From: Prochilodus magdalenae
Lineage: Eukaryota; Chordata; Actinopteri; Characiformes; Prochilodontidae
DNA: 64,000 nucleotides
Direction: 5' to 3'
NCBI GenBank assembly: GCA_024036415.1
Contig: JAMWET010000034.1
Coordinates: forward strand, 358,501 to 422,500
Part shown: in pieces, positions 51,662-63,600 of the stretch
Numbering within the stretch: the stretch's first letter is position 1
Layout: the number at the start of each line of letters is the position of its first letter
Notes under the pieces: generated by a model
Told to the model about the DNA's origin: nothing
Seen by the model: the letters and a program-made list of their open reading frames with translations, nothing else
The model's database searches: none
Made by a program: the position numbers and the translations under genes

Positions 51662-54600
51662 TTAAATCGTGGATTTGGAGAAGGACACCCTCAGATGATG
51701 GTTTTCGCCAAGATCATGGTTGTGGAATTCAATGAGTGATTCAATTGCCTCTTCCACTGAACCCATCTGAATCAGTGCCATCTTGCGGTCTTTCCTGAAA
51801 GTTATCAGCGCGTTAGTATAAGAAAATACAACAAATGAGAGGCATGTGAACATACTGTCGTGAACTTACTGAAAGAACTTGAAGTTCTTGACCAAGGCAC
51901 CAGAGCTGGAAAACAGCATCTTGAGATCGTCTTCAACGACCGATGGACTGTTAAAAAGACAAAAATCACAGTATATTAATCGTGTCTTTTCTCTCAGTGT
52001 GAAAGAAGAAAAACCTAGCACATAGGTCATTTTGCTTACGGGATATTGGAAAGATGCAGGGTCGATGAGGGAGGAAAGATGTTAGAGTAGTTCTTTGAGC
52101 CAGGCTTCTTGAAGCGGTGAAGGGGAGAGTTACTGTAATCCTTGGTAAGCCCCTGGTCCTCATGGCCCTCACGAGGCAGCTGAACAGTCGTGTGTTTGGA
52201 TAGAGTGATGCGCAAGGCCCTCCCATACAACTTCTGTCCATTCAAATGGCTCATAGCTACATCAAAATAAATTGAAATTTATATTCAGAAACATTCAAAG
52301 CCAATAAAACAATTATATTCCCTGTAAAACTAGCTACAAGTGAGGAGTCAACAAAATGAATAAGTTTTAAAGTCTGCTTACCCAGCTGAGCCTGAGTGCC
52401 ATCAGACATTTGAATCAGAGCATTCTCCTTTTTGTTGAACATAATTTTCACCCTAATCACATCGCCATATACACCTAGACAGAGACGAAGAGCCAGTGAG
52501 TCAGGTTGAAAAATGCACCACTATCATTTCATTAACAACCTGAACCCTACAACAAACTTCAGGTTACAATCAAGACACTCCATCAACTGGGTGCAGCATC
52601 ATCTTTATACAGTACAAAAGGTGTCAGACATAAGATCCTTTAACAGAACTTAGCTAGCCTGTTGGCTATTTAGGAGGACATGAACTCGGTTCCCATGACC
52701 TAGGTACAGGTCTAAGAAAGTAATACTAGTGTTAAAGACAGCATTTAAGATACTTGGCAAGGCAAAAACGTTTCGAGAGGACAGAGGAAGGGAACACAGG
52801 GGCACTTTCACAGATTGTGGAAGAGGAATGGATGTCTGTGTTTCCTTCCTTAATGCATGAATAACCGGACTTGAGAAAGTGAAACTGAGCTGTAAAAAGG
52901 CTAGTTTGAGGGTAAAAGGTTGAAAAATAAGCCTGTTTTTACAAAACTGATAAATGATAGGAGTCTTGACTATTAACCAAAGTTTAAAAGCTTCCCTCAA
53001 AAGACATGCAAAAACAAAATTTCAAAAGCATGCATCTTAATCAATGCTTTCTATTACAGCACAAAAAGATGCAGCATCTCAAGTTTGGAAGACTTAGAAT
53101 AGTCTAACAGCCCCTTAAGCAAGTGTTGTTGAGTGCTGCAGCTTTTTGGAATGTTTCTCAACACACAAAACAGCAGAAAACCAAAGAAGCACTCATGTTT
53201 TTCAGGACAAATTGCCTTGTGAGGGAAGAAATCAGAAAAAGAACAGAACAAACAAGTGATAACAAAAGATGCTAAGGATAACATACCGAAAAGAATAAAG
53301 AGGCATTGGGGCGTAACTCTCTTTAGAGGACAGCAGAGGAAGGCAGCGGAGGGAAGAGGGGACAGGTAAAGATCGGAGGCAGAATGGAGGTTCAACATAT
53401 CCACAGCGAGGAGGCAGTTCCACGGGAAATGGCGAAAAACGGTGGTTGGATCATGAAGATGGTTAATGGATTGGGAGCAGAAAAAGGAGGGGAGGGGTAG
53501 ACATGGAGGTGTAAGATATATATTGTGTTGAATGTGTGTTTATTTGTATGTGCATGTGTGTCAGTTTGACAATGTACAAATCAGATGGGTATGTGCGTGC
53601 AGCAGAGGACGACATGGTTTTAAAACAAAAAAGAGAATGGGATAAGGGGAATGGGGAGGGAGAGAAAAAGGAGGTAAAAAAACAAGGTCAGTATACATAC
53701 GGAAATACAATAGTGGTCAAGTTAACTTAAAGAAAATTATCCAATAGAAGAAAGTGCTGGGGGTTTTTTTGCTTCTTGAAATTAAAGATAAAGGCAATCA
53801 AGTCCTTATGCCTAACTGACTAGAGTCTTTTTAAAAGAATAGCCAAACCATTTACAAGTTCATTGTATTAACCACCACTAACACTATCCTGTGATGCAAA
53901 TGAAATCCAGTTCCAAGTTCTGGACAACTCAAACCAGCCATTTGTTGGAAAAGCATACTGATGCCGTCTTCAAGGTTTCAAGTTGGACCAACGCTCAATG
54001 AACTTGTGTAAATGGACAAGAATATTCATTTAAAAGGGAATAGCTGAAAAATACATAAGCTTAAATTAACTTGAGCTAAGAATGTTAGGAAGAGATTACA
54101 AAACTGAAATTAAGCAAACAGAAGTGACGAAAAACTGGCAGGGAAAAAAAAAAAAAAAAAAAAAGCAGAGCTTGTCAACCGAAATTCAAATGTGAAAGCT
54201 TAAAACTTGGATAAAGGATGTATGCATTCACATCACCCATCCCCCTATAAATAATTACCATTTACGATTAAAGTCAAATGTATGCAGTTGGACCCTGTGT
54301 AAGACATCAGCCATGTGAATAATTAAAAATAGCCTTCAGCCCTGAAATATGCATTACCCCAAATTATTCAAGGATAAAATTCAAAATCTATTCCCAATAC
54401 TGCAAAAATTATTTTGTTTAAACAGAACAGGTTCCATGATACTATAAAAGGTATTACCTTTTTATATTTAAGGTCAAACTGTATTCTACTCTTTGTCCTA
54501 CAACTACTTGATCCACATATATGCAGTAAAGCTGAAAATTACTAACCTCAGGATTCAGATTGCTGACTAGCATGACACAGTGTCCACCAGAGAGGCTGGG

Positions 54601-57600
54601 GAACCCCAGTCTGCCAGCTGCTGCTGCAGCAGCTGCAGCCCCAGGGATGGCAAGAGAGGCTAGGGCTCCAGGAACACCAGGCACAGCTAACCCTGAAACA
54701 TGAACACCAATGTTACGCCCATTGCAATTAATTCTAACTAAATCTTTAACTTCTAACAAAAAATAAAATAAAATAAAAAAAAGAAGGTGCTAGAAGTGTA
54801 ATTTGTACAAACCGGCAGCCTGCTGAATAGCAAAAGCCGGAGGGAAGGCATGGGCTCCAGCATATGGAGAGGCAGAAATTATCCCAGGGGTCGCTTCAAA
54901 CAGAAAATGGTACAAATTAAAAATTCTGTTGCAGAGGGGATGCAACCTTTTCATAGTATAGGAGAACGAAATGGCGTATGGCTTAGGTGTTTATGCCTTA
55001 CCAAAAGCCGCAGCTGCCATTGCATGGTGATCAATAGCAGGCTGGCTGTCCCCTGTGGGCAGATCAGGTCGTGTGTAATCTCTGCTCTTGTCGTTGTTGT
55101 ACTTAACATTCAAACTAGTCAGCTTGGAAAAACTAATGCGCAGGGTACAGCAGGCGTTGTAGATGTTCTGTCCATCCAGGGCCTAGTGACGTCAAGAGAA
55201 GGCCATTATTAAAATATGTACATCAACTTGCATTTCCATTTTTAATTCTAAATCATCAAACTATTTACAGGAATCTTGTGTATTACTACTATACACTAAT
55301 ATCTTGTGTATTACTACAACTAACAGTCAATCAAATTCTGCAGATTTTTTTTTTTTTTTTTTTTTTTTTACATTTTTTACAAACCCAGTAGTTGTCAGAA
55401 ATAAGGACTAGTTAAATTAACCCACAAGATGTACTAGAGTTTGTTTTCCATAAGTAAATGCAGTTTAAGCCTGGACTGCCAACGCAGGGCAGTTTCTGAA
55501 AACACTGCATAGGCCATTAACAAGTTACACAAAAACAATTAATGCCCGCTAGATGGCAGCACTTACCAGCTTTGCATGCTGAGCAGTAAGACCGTCAGCA
55601 AACTGTAGAAGAGCTTGGAACTGGTTGTTCTTTGTAAATGTAATAACCTTCAACACTGTGCCAAATTTAGAAAAGATCTGTTGAAGACACATCACAAATA
55701 GGGCTCAGCGAAAAATATAAAAGCATTTAATAGAGGCAAAAAACACACCCACCATATCCAACATCACAGGAGGAGTTATAATGAAGCTATTAAGACAGAT
55801 GACAAAGTAAGGAGCTTACCTGGTGCAGGACATCAAGTGTGACTGGGTAGAAAAGGTTTTCCACAATGACTCTGAGCACAGGGCTGGGGCCAGTCACACC
55901 AGAGGGGTCCACACCAGCAATAGACATGCTGCCTGTCTGGACTGCATTCACAGCCTGTAGTGCTGCCTGTGCTCTCTACAATTAATACAACAAGGAAGGA
56001 AGTGCTTAATTCACAGATACAACGAAGCTCACACATCATGCCTACTACTTTTAAAAGCACATCGACAGTATGAACAGCCAAGTACACTCGTTATGGTGCT
56101 TACAAACAAGGGTTTGGAATATATGGAGTCCAGTAGACTAATTTACTGAGATACAAGGCTGCTTTCAATGCATTTAACAAGAAAATATTAAAAGTAAGGA
56201 ACATGCATCAAGTGCAGAAGTAAAGTCTGCTTTCAAATGGAAGTTTCTCAAGTGTTTATTCAAACAGATTACACAAGCAGTCAGATGAACAAAGTGAGCA
56301 ACTCCATCACTGGAATGAGTAGGTAGACAGGCCTCAGCTGTGGAATGCATGGGGTTGCAAGCAGCATGAGATCTCCACAGAGACTGTGTTTAAAGAGGGA
56401 GGGCAGGCTTTTGGGCAGCGCAGTACAGAAAACCGCAAGATACACGCAAAGCAGTAAACAAGCCCTTCAGCTCATATTAACATTCCACAGCAGCTGGAGG
56501 AACATAATCACAGCTACAGCTGCACTACAAAATGAATGACAAACAACCTTAAGGAATACACGTTTTATTTTTTTTTATTTTTTTTAATCCAGGACCAACA
56601 TTACAAGGACTTATTCTATACCATGTAAATAAATAAATAAAAAAAACCACCACACACAAAATGCAGAAGCATGGCAGTAATTACTCGAGGATGTTTTAAT
56701 TATAACATTAAGTCATATGGGTTAAAATGATGATCGTCAAAATAACAGTGTAGACACAAAGCACATACCACTTGGTTTGGTGAATTATCTGTTTTCAGCT
56801 CCTTGTGGTTGGAATACTGCATAAAGATGGGATGGTTTCTGATGACCGGTGTGACTGAGGAGTAGTAGCTGACCATAGTCTGGGCTGCCTCCTCTGTGTT
56901 CATCTCAAGGAAAGCCTAAGCAAGCACAAACAAAACAAAATAAGGCTCAGCTCATACTGCACAAAGCTTACACTCTTTCTATACAATGTTTGCAGTATTG
57001 TGTATGTTTATAAACTACACAAAGCACTAAAAGAATTAAACAGGAGCTAAATGCAAGATTACAGAAACATTCTTTCCAAAGCTTTTAGAGGGTACAGCAA
57101 GCTGAACTTTTTGTAAGCAAATATTTATGCAAGTCAATACAGCTGGTCACTGTACAAAAAAAAAGGAAGAGGGGAGAAAAGGAGACCCCCCCCCCCCCAC
57201 TTCTATTTCAAATTTATTTAGGATGTAGGGCAGGCATACCTGATTCTTTCCTTTCAGCATGAGCAGATTGGTGACTTTACCGAAGGGAAGGCCTAAGGAG
57301 ATGACCTCAGCCTCATTGATGTCACTTGGCAGCTTACGTACATGTATCACACGCGATGGAATACCAGGACTTCTGATATCACCTTTGAATTTCTTGCTGT
57401 CATTGCCATTAGCTGCAATATTGAACACATCATATCAGTTTGCTAACACACAGGCATGCAAGTTTGACAATATGGAGATCCTATTAGATAAGAAATGTAC
57501 CTGCTGAACTCATGATATACGGCCCGTTGGATACACAGGAGAAAAGCTCGTCAGATCCTCTCTATTGAAAACAAACAAAAATAAATAAATAAAAAAGGTT

Positions 57601-60600
57601 TATGCTGCAGTTGGAACTTGGCAGATTTGGCATCAGGATTTAATGACATATCCCAAAACATCACTGCCATCTTTCTTCCTCCCTCATTTTTACCTTAGTA
57701 TAACACTTGAATTTAACAGAAGCAGGGCATTAAGGAGACAAGTCTTTATGCTACCGGAACAAGAATGGACATGGTGAAACATTTAGCTTCAGGAAGCTGC
57801 TGAGCAGCCGCAATCCTACAAGAGACAGTCAGCTTACCAAATAAGGACACCCTTGGGCTATACTTTAGACTTTGTGGGCCAAATTCTTTTTTTTTTTTTT
57901 TTTTTTTTAAAAGTACAGGAAGTGGGCATTGTGACAACATTCAGATTTTCCTGTGCAAAGGGTGGGGTCACAGATCAACCAAAAGCCCTAAACATTCTCC
58001 AACCCTACCAGCAAAGGAACAAGGAAGGAACTCTAGTTTTAAAGGCGGGTGGCGGTGTGGGGGATACTGGAGTTTCTGGGTCATCAGGCAGGAGGAATGA
58101 GTGGGCAGACTGACATTTGCTTGATTCCCCTCACAAGGGAAAGATCCATACACTGCAGTATGAATTTGTGACAAATGGAAAAAGCTACAAATATGTAAAA
58201 AATAAATAAATAAATAAATAAATAAAAAAGAGCAAATAGCTGCAGTTTTTTTTTCATGTCGTCAGATAATAAGCAAACAGTGACCAGTTATTTCTAAGGG
58301 GTGGGGTAGACAGAACCACAGCACAATTCCACTGTGCATTTTTGCAGCAACCAAACTAGATGTCTTTATACCATGGTCATTTCGAGGGATTGAGAGGGGA
58401 GGGCAACATCCTGAAATACTTCACAGCCATCGTCAAGCCATACCACGTGACCAGAGGAAGCCAATCACCCAATAGAGCAGTCTATTGGAGCCAAGCAGGC
58501 CACATGTATGCACCCTCCACCACACATTTAAAATTCCACTGCCACAGGACTCAATTAAAACCATATGTAGAGCTACAGAGGCAGGAGGGGGGGTGCCACT
58601 AAGGTCTAATAGGGTAAGGGAGGGCTGGGCTTTATGCATGTCGAACAACGTGGTTTCACCACTTTGTGCTAGGTTTAGCCATTAATCCACTGCCGACTCT
58701 TTACAACCTTAAAATGTTCCAGGTGAAGACAGCTCGTATAAACTGCAGAACTGGTTTCAATATGTCAAAATCTTGAGCAACAGAGTATTTTTCTCAAAAG
58801 CCAGCTGAATTCAACACAAGCACACAATAACTAGCACAGTTACACAGCTAATTCAACAGTGACGAGAACAAAGGAACACAGACCAGAGGAATTTGCAACT
58901 GTTTTGGGGTGGGACTGGGAGTGAAGTGAAACCAGGTTAAAGGGATTAGAAAGGTGTGGAGAAAGGGAGGAGGGTAGGAGACGCCAGCAATTCACGCCAA
59001 GAATGGGGCTGTTACCACGGCAGCCCTGATTGTCATTCGCTCACCATGGAGACGTGCCTGTGGCTGCAGGTGAATGAAACCCAACCCAGGACTCTCTAGC
59101 CTGAATACACAAGGCTGATTGTCTTCCTAGGGCCAGGTGTACATTTCCCCTACTGTTTAAGCTAGCTGAAGATTTACCACCCCAACCACAGAGGTTATGA
59201 CACAAACCTCTTGCTCCAAATGTAAATTTTCAGGAACACTGGGCTTTCACCTTGTGAATGTCTGATTTACTACTAAATTAGTGGCAACAAAACGGCAGAC
59301 AGCAGTAACCGAGCCCCACTCAGATCCATTAGCACTTCCCCCAATCACCTTCTCTCTAATCAGCACTGCTGAACAAACAGGAGCAACATGTGTATATAGA
59401 GGGGAGAGGCAAACATATTTGCATGTGATGAATAGGCTCCATTCATGTCATCGTGTTAACACCCAAGCCCATTTTTGAGGAATGCTTTTAAAATGGGTCC
59501 ACTCGCAGAACTAGGGCAAACAATCAACTGGCATAATGCTAGAGTACAGGTGAAAAAGACTAAAGATCACAAGAAAGCCTTGGACTAAAAATGGATTTCT
59601 AGGAAATTAACTAACAAAAATCGCTTTTGCACACATCTTGTTCTATTCATGGAAAAATAGTCATCCTAATTTTGCATGACTTGATAACCTTAAGAGACCT
59701 TGACTGTGCCATAAAACATTGCCAGAAATTATCACGTCTCTCTACACACAAGGACATTAAAAGATTTAGCTCCCTCCTCAAGAATACAAGGAAGTGTCCT
59801 TTCTCTCATGTAGACTAAACTCCAGAATTTTGTTCTTCCCTGCATACAACGTCCCAAAACAAACAGGGAAATTTCATGTTGTGTCCCTGTAACATAGGCT
59901 AAGCCAGTCATAAATGTGGCCTGTGAATTGCTCCTTTGTTCCAAAAGTTGTAGCCCCCCCCCCTTACTATCCACATACCACAGATGATTATCTTTAGTGA
60001 AAGACTAGAGAGGAATGCACGTCACAGCAACCTTTGAAGGTTGATTCAAGAAGGAGTTCAGTTTTTTGCCATAGTTCTGTAAAGACGTTACTACTTAGAA
60101 CAAGAATAATAATAAATAAATAATTAAAAATGGTGTTTTAAATAGTGAATAAAGTTAAGGAAATGTTAATATATTTATTAATAATTATAGTAAACAGCAA
60201 AGCATCACATCGTGCCCATGAGACCACATAACTGCACTACTATGTACATTTTAACCAACTTAATTTTATCCCAAAAGGCCGCCCTACAATGGCGTTGGGT
60301 TAACCCCTAATAAAAGGGGTTGTTCTGGCTAATCCTGTGCAGGTTGTTTTTCTATTCAGCTAAAACAAGTCAGGTTGGTTTGACGGGAGTGGTGAAGACT
60401 ACATGATACACCTCAGCAACAGAAAGCAAGTGAACAATGATACTCAAAAGTCAGCCCATGGGAAATGCCTTGCAGCCAGTTATAAAAGACTGGTTTACAT
60501 GTTTGTTTTTTTAACGTTTTTTTATGTTTAAGACGTTTGAAGAAAAGCAGTGCTTACCTTCGTACCAACTGCAATGTCATGGACCACACTGTGAAGAACA

Positions 60601-62310
60601 AAGACCATGTCAAACGAACAGAAATCAAGAGGTAATGTGGAATCACAAAAATGTAGCAAACACTTCTGTTGAAATGCAAAAGGAATCCATAGACAATTAA
60701 ATAAAACCTGATAAGCAGCATATTAAAACTAGCTTGTGATAATAAGGAAAGAGTTCAGAAGTGTAAAATAAAGGCTTAGTGTATAGCAGTCTAAACATCT
60801 AATGCACGGTTGCAAAAAAGGACACAGCATTTATACTACCATTACTGCATTAAAGAAGAGGAAAAAAGCCTTTAACCGAGCAAGAATACCAGGAATACAC
60901 AACACTCACTTGAGTTAAAAGGTCCTGTAAACAGGTCAAAAAGCTGAAATAGTTCTGTTAACATTCCCACTACAGATAATCAGAGTGCATTACGTAGTCT
61001 AAACTGCATCCCATCTTTCTTTCCCACAGATCTCCCTCAAAGCAAGAAATATGACTGGCATTTGGGGCCAGGCACTGGTTGAAGATTAACCCCAACATCC
61101 TGTTTCTCATGATCTCCTTACAGGAAACATAATGGCCGAGGAGCTGCTTTTGCAGAACTGAGTCAGCCAACTTAATTGTGTTCAATGCGATAAAAAAAGG
61201 AAAAAGGACAGCACAATTTAAATGTATAAAAAAAGCTAAGGATTACACCAAGCACACATCAGGCTACTAATTAAATGGTTTCCCAAATAACTGCATTATT
61301 ATTTAAAAAATAAAATTGGTAGTATGTAGGGGGCAACATGTAATGTAGAGGTACTACTCAAGGCTGATTTACGGATACCTCGTCTCATACAGTTACAGTG
61401 ACCACCTCAAAAACGCCCTGGCAGTGGACAGAACATTGTTAATTGAAACAGCATGTAAACTGCATTTGGCTATGCTTGTGCAACCAGGACGTCCCGGTTG
61501 TGGTTGAGCTAACAAAGAACACCTCAGAACAGAAAATGTCCAGAACATCCTGACATGGATGTCGGGACCAAGAAAACACATTTCTGCCAGGAACCCCGTC
61601 TAAAAGCTGTAAAAACATGTGGACTTACTCTAATTCTGGGTAACTCGATCCCATAGGATACAGTTCAGTCTCTAGGCGGCTGCGTAGAGAAAAAGATGTC
61701 AATGCCATAACAAAAAACAAACTAACTTAAATTTTACTGCAACGAGTTTAAGAGCTCCGGAATTAGTCTGATTCAATGAGTAGCAAAGTGCTAACTTTTT
61801 ATATAAACAAGTTGCTGCGATGCAACAAGTGGTCACAGGAACTGAGCTGGGACCAACAGACCAGCTAACAGCTAACGTTACGCTAACTTAGCGCTGCGCA
61901 CAGCGCAGAAAAGTTGCTTTCTCGGCTAGATAGCTCACCAGGGGGGAGCAATAAAACTGAAACAGCGCGAACGAAGCATGCAGTAATGGCGGTGAACAAG
62001 ACCACCGCCTTATAAAAAGTTACGGAACATAAAATATTTATAGATTATATAAATCTAGCTGCACGCTAACATACAACTGCAGCGTGGAAAACTAACATAA
62101 CGTTATCGGTTTGTTTCCATCGCAACCCGAGAGTGCGCGTGCACGCTAACGGCCACTCACACACGTTAATTAACTAGTTCATAAACAGTAAATCTTTTAC
62201 GTGTTGTTCGCTCAGTTGAGGAAAAAGCGTAGATTAGCAAAAACAGACGAAATAAACACGGCAACTCGTTTTTAAATAGGAAACCAACATCACTAAACTT
62301 ACCCGTCCAT
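51662..62310 (-). CDS. ptbp1: Polypyrimidine tract-binding protein 1 (PTBP1/hnRNP I), 16 coding exons
   Basis: Nuclear and shuttling RNA-binding protein that binds CU-rich tracts and represses or shapes splicing, polyadenylation and translation. Coding exons in transcript order: 62310-62303, 61679-61629, 60588-60558, 57561-57501, 57412-57240, 56915-56769, 55975-55820, 55677-55567, 55182-55002, 54893-54813, 54692-54547, 53320-53287, 52474-52382, 52256-52040, 51947-51870, 51794-51662. All junctions are GT-AG, phases match, and the sum is 1701 nt (566 aa plus stop), close to the 557 aa of the long human form. Visible parts: N-terminal GTKRGSDELF nuclear-localisation region; RRM1 about residues 71-150 ([10 protein letters not shown]); RRM2 about 188-265 ([18 protein letters not shown]); an Ala-rich linker with eight alanines; RRM3 about 372-447 (VSNLNPERVTPQ); RRM4 about 490-566, ending SFSKSTI. 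The RRM2-RRM3 linker and the [19 protein letters not shown] start fit PTBP1 better than PTBP2 or PTBP3. I cannot tell which fish paralogue (a or b) this is. Confidence 0.96.
53287..53320 (-). other. ptbp1: ptbp1 34-nt microexon ([12 protein letters not shown]), predicted autoregulatory exon
   Basis: The exon encodes [11 protein letters not shown] plus the first base of a glycine codon, at the start of RRM3. It is exactly 34 nt, flanked by an AAAG acceptor and a GTATGT donor. The flanks in transcript sense are very pyrimidine-rich: CT-rich runs from about 53680 to 53323 upstream, and a TTCTTTTTCTG-type run just downstream near 53240. In mammals the 34-nt PTBP1 exon 11 at this place is skipped when PTB protein is abundant, and the skipped mRNA is destroyed by nonsense-mediated decay. 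Here skipping would join GAG to GTG TAT ATG GCG ATG TGA, a stop at the sixth codon with several exon junctions downstream. Identity as an exon is sure; regulation is inferred from the family. Confidence 0.93.
54813..54893 (-). other. ptbp1: ptbp1 81-nt linker exon between RRM2 and RRM3
   Basis: The exon starts after TTTGAAG and ends at GTTTGT, and encodes an [18 protein letters not shown] segment rich in Ala, Pro and Phe. It lies where mammalian PTBP1 has its 78-nt exon 9, whose inclusion separates the long and short isoforms. At 81 nt it is a multiple of three, so inclusion or skipping keeps the frame; skipping would give 539 aa. The donor GTTTGT is weak, which fits alternative use. Alternative splicing is inferred by analogy. 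Confidence 0.85.
61629..61679 (-). other. ptbp1: ptbp1 second coding exon, 51 nt, in-frame N-terminal insert
   Basis: A strong acceptor (CTTTTTCTCTACGCAG) and donor (GTAAGT) bound 51 nt that stay open in the frame set by exon 1 (ATGGACGG). It adds [16 protein letters not shown] and completes an Asp codon with the next exon. Because the length is a multiple of three, skipping it gives [13 protein letters not shown] directly, which is the arrangement of mammalian PTBP1 (MDGIVPDIAVGTK). I therefore read it as an optional cassette exon upstream of the nuclear-localisation signal. No transcript evidence is available here. Confidence 0.8.
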
Positions 62311-62470
62311 TGCACAATGAGGAACTTCGGCTATAACCAGGAACTTTGCTGCTTGGCTGAGTTTTCTTATAGCCAGACAAAATGGCGGAGCGCGCTGAGG
62401 CGGACACGGCAGTCGGCGATGATTGGACGCCGCGTAAACGGGGGGACACGAGCTACGCTCTGATTGGATA
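62311..62470 (-). promoter_or_regulatory. ptbp1: ptbp1 core promoter and 5' UTR, YY1 site and two CCAAT boxes
   Basis: The region just upstream of the ATG at 62308-62310 is CpG-rich. In transcript sense it holds a CCGCCATTTT YY1-type element (62379-62388), often found at start sites of housekeeping genes, and two CCAAT boxes (plus strand ATTGG at 62422-62426 and 62463-62467) 40-80 bp further up. No TATA box is obvious. The start site probably lies near the YY1 element. The assignment rests on motifs and position only. Confidence 0.6.
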
Positions 62471-63283
62471 AGACTACACATGAAAGCAAAGAGCGGCCAC
62501 AGTTTTTGGATGAATCAGTTACTAGAGATGAGAAGCTCGGTTCACAGGAGCGATTCGTTTGCTCGGTTGTCCTTTTCTATGGAACCAACGACTGATTCAT
62601 TTTCATTTCGGGCGTACAGTCGAGGAAACATCATTGTCGTCTGCTACATAGAGCCATAGGAGTGAGTCTGATATCTGCTACTTCCACACACTAGCATCGT
62701 CACCGGGCTGAAATAGGCACATACCAGAAGGATAGAAGCAGCAAGAGCATACAAAGGGAACGTGTACAAACATTTCGAAAAGGTTGTTATTTGTAATATA
62801 AATTTATGTGCGTTATTTACAACACTTTTAACTTTTCGTTCTACAGCACAGCCGGGCGATCCGATTCAGCTTGTGAATCGGTTCGACTGATTCAATGAAA
62901 ACAACGCTTTGTTCACGTGTACGCGGTATTTATGTAGCGGGTATGTCTAAGCACGTTGGCTGTATTTGTCATGAACATCATTTTAATGTGTAATCCTGTT
63001 GTACGTCAGTAGCCAGACAACTGTTAAAACCTGTGCAGTCCCTCGCTGCTCCCACCAACATGCCAGTTCTAAAAATGTAGACTTGGGGGGTCCCACCACC
63101 CACTCGGTCCAAAGTAATGTATATGTTTTTAGATTTCATCCAGAAAAAACGACAATAGACAGAACACATATGGAAAACGACAGTGGCCACGAGAAACTGG
63201 TGGTCTCAATGCAGGCCTTATTAAAATTAAATATTCACCATGTCACCATAGCAGCTCCATAAAGAATAGAATCCCCAAACAAA
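62471..63283. other. Upstream of ptbp1, no gene seen
   Basis: An 87-codon plus-strand frame at 62999-63262 (CAVPRCSHQHASS) has no recognised domain and no support. Nothing else is seen. Confidence 0.25.
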
Positions 63284-63459
63284 CCAGTACATAATAAATC
63301 AAATGAAATAAATATTAGAATATTTTTTGGTATACATAAAGCTATATAATAATAATAATAATAATAATTATATTATTATTATTATTGTTATTATTATGTA
63401 GCTTTATGTATACCAAAAAATATTCTAATATTTATTTCATTTGATTCATTATGTACTGG
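63284..63459. repeat. Inverted repeat with 61-bp arms around an ATT/TAA loop
   Basis: Left arm 63284-63344 and right arm 63399-63459 are reverse complements with one mismatch. The loop is a TAA-to-TTA microsatellite. It would fold into a long hairpin. Confidence 0.93.
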
Positions 63460-63461
63460 TT

Positions 63462-63509
<48 letters not shown>

Positions 63510-63600
63510 GTCATGATCTTGGCAGAAAACAACAACAATAATAATAATAATAATAATAATTATTATTATTATTATTATAATAACAATATACAACATGCTT
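63460..63600. repeat. (ATT)n and (TAA)n microsatellites
   Basis: Two runs flanking catgatcttggcagaaaac; the second again turns from TAA into TTA. Confidence 0.9.

Noticed and set aside
61629..61679. Use of the acceptor at CCGCCTAG rather than CTACGCAG for ptbp1 exon 2
   Set aside because: The inner acceptor puts a stop (GGA GAC TGA) in frame, while the outer one with its pyrimidine tract keeps the frame open to exon 3.
62999..63262. 87-codon frame with CAVPRCSHQ, considered as a THAP-type zinc finger
   Set aside because: Only a loose Cys/His resemblance; the spacing and the THAP core residues are not there.
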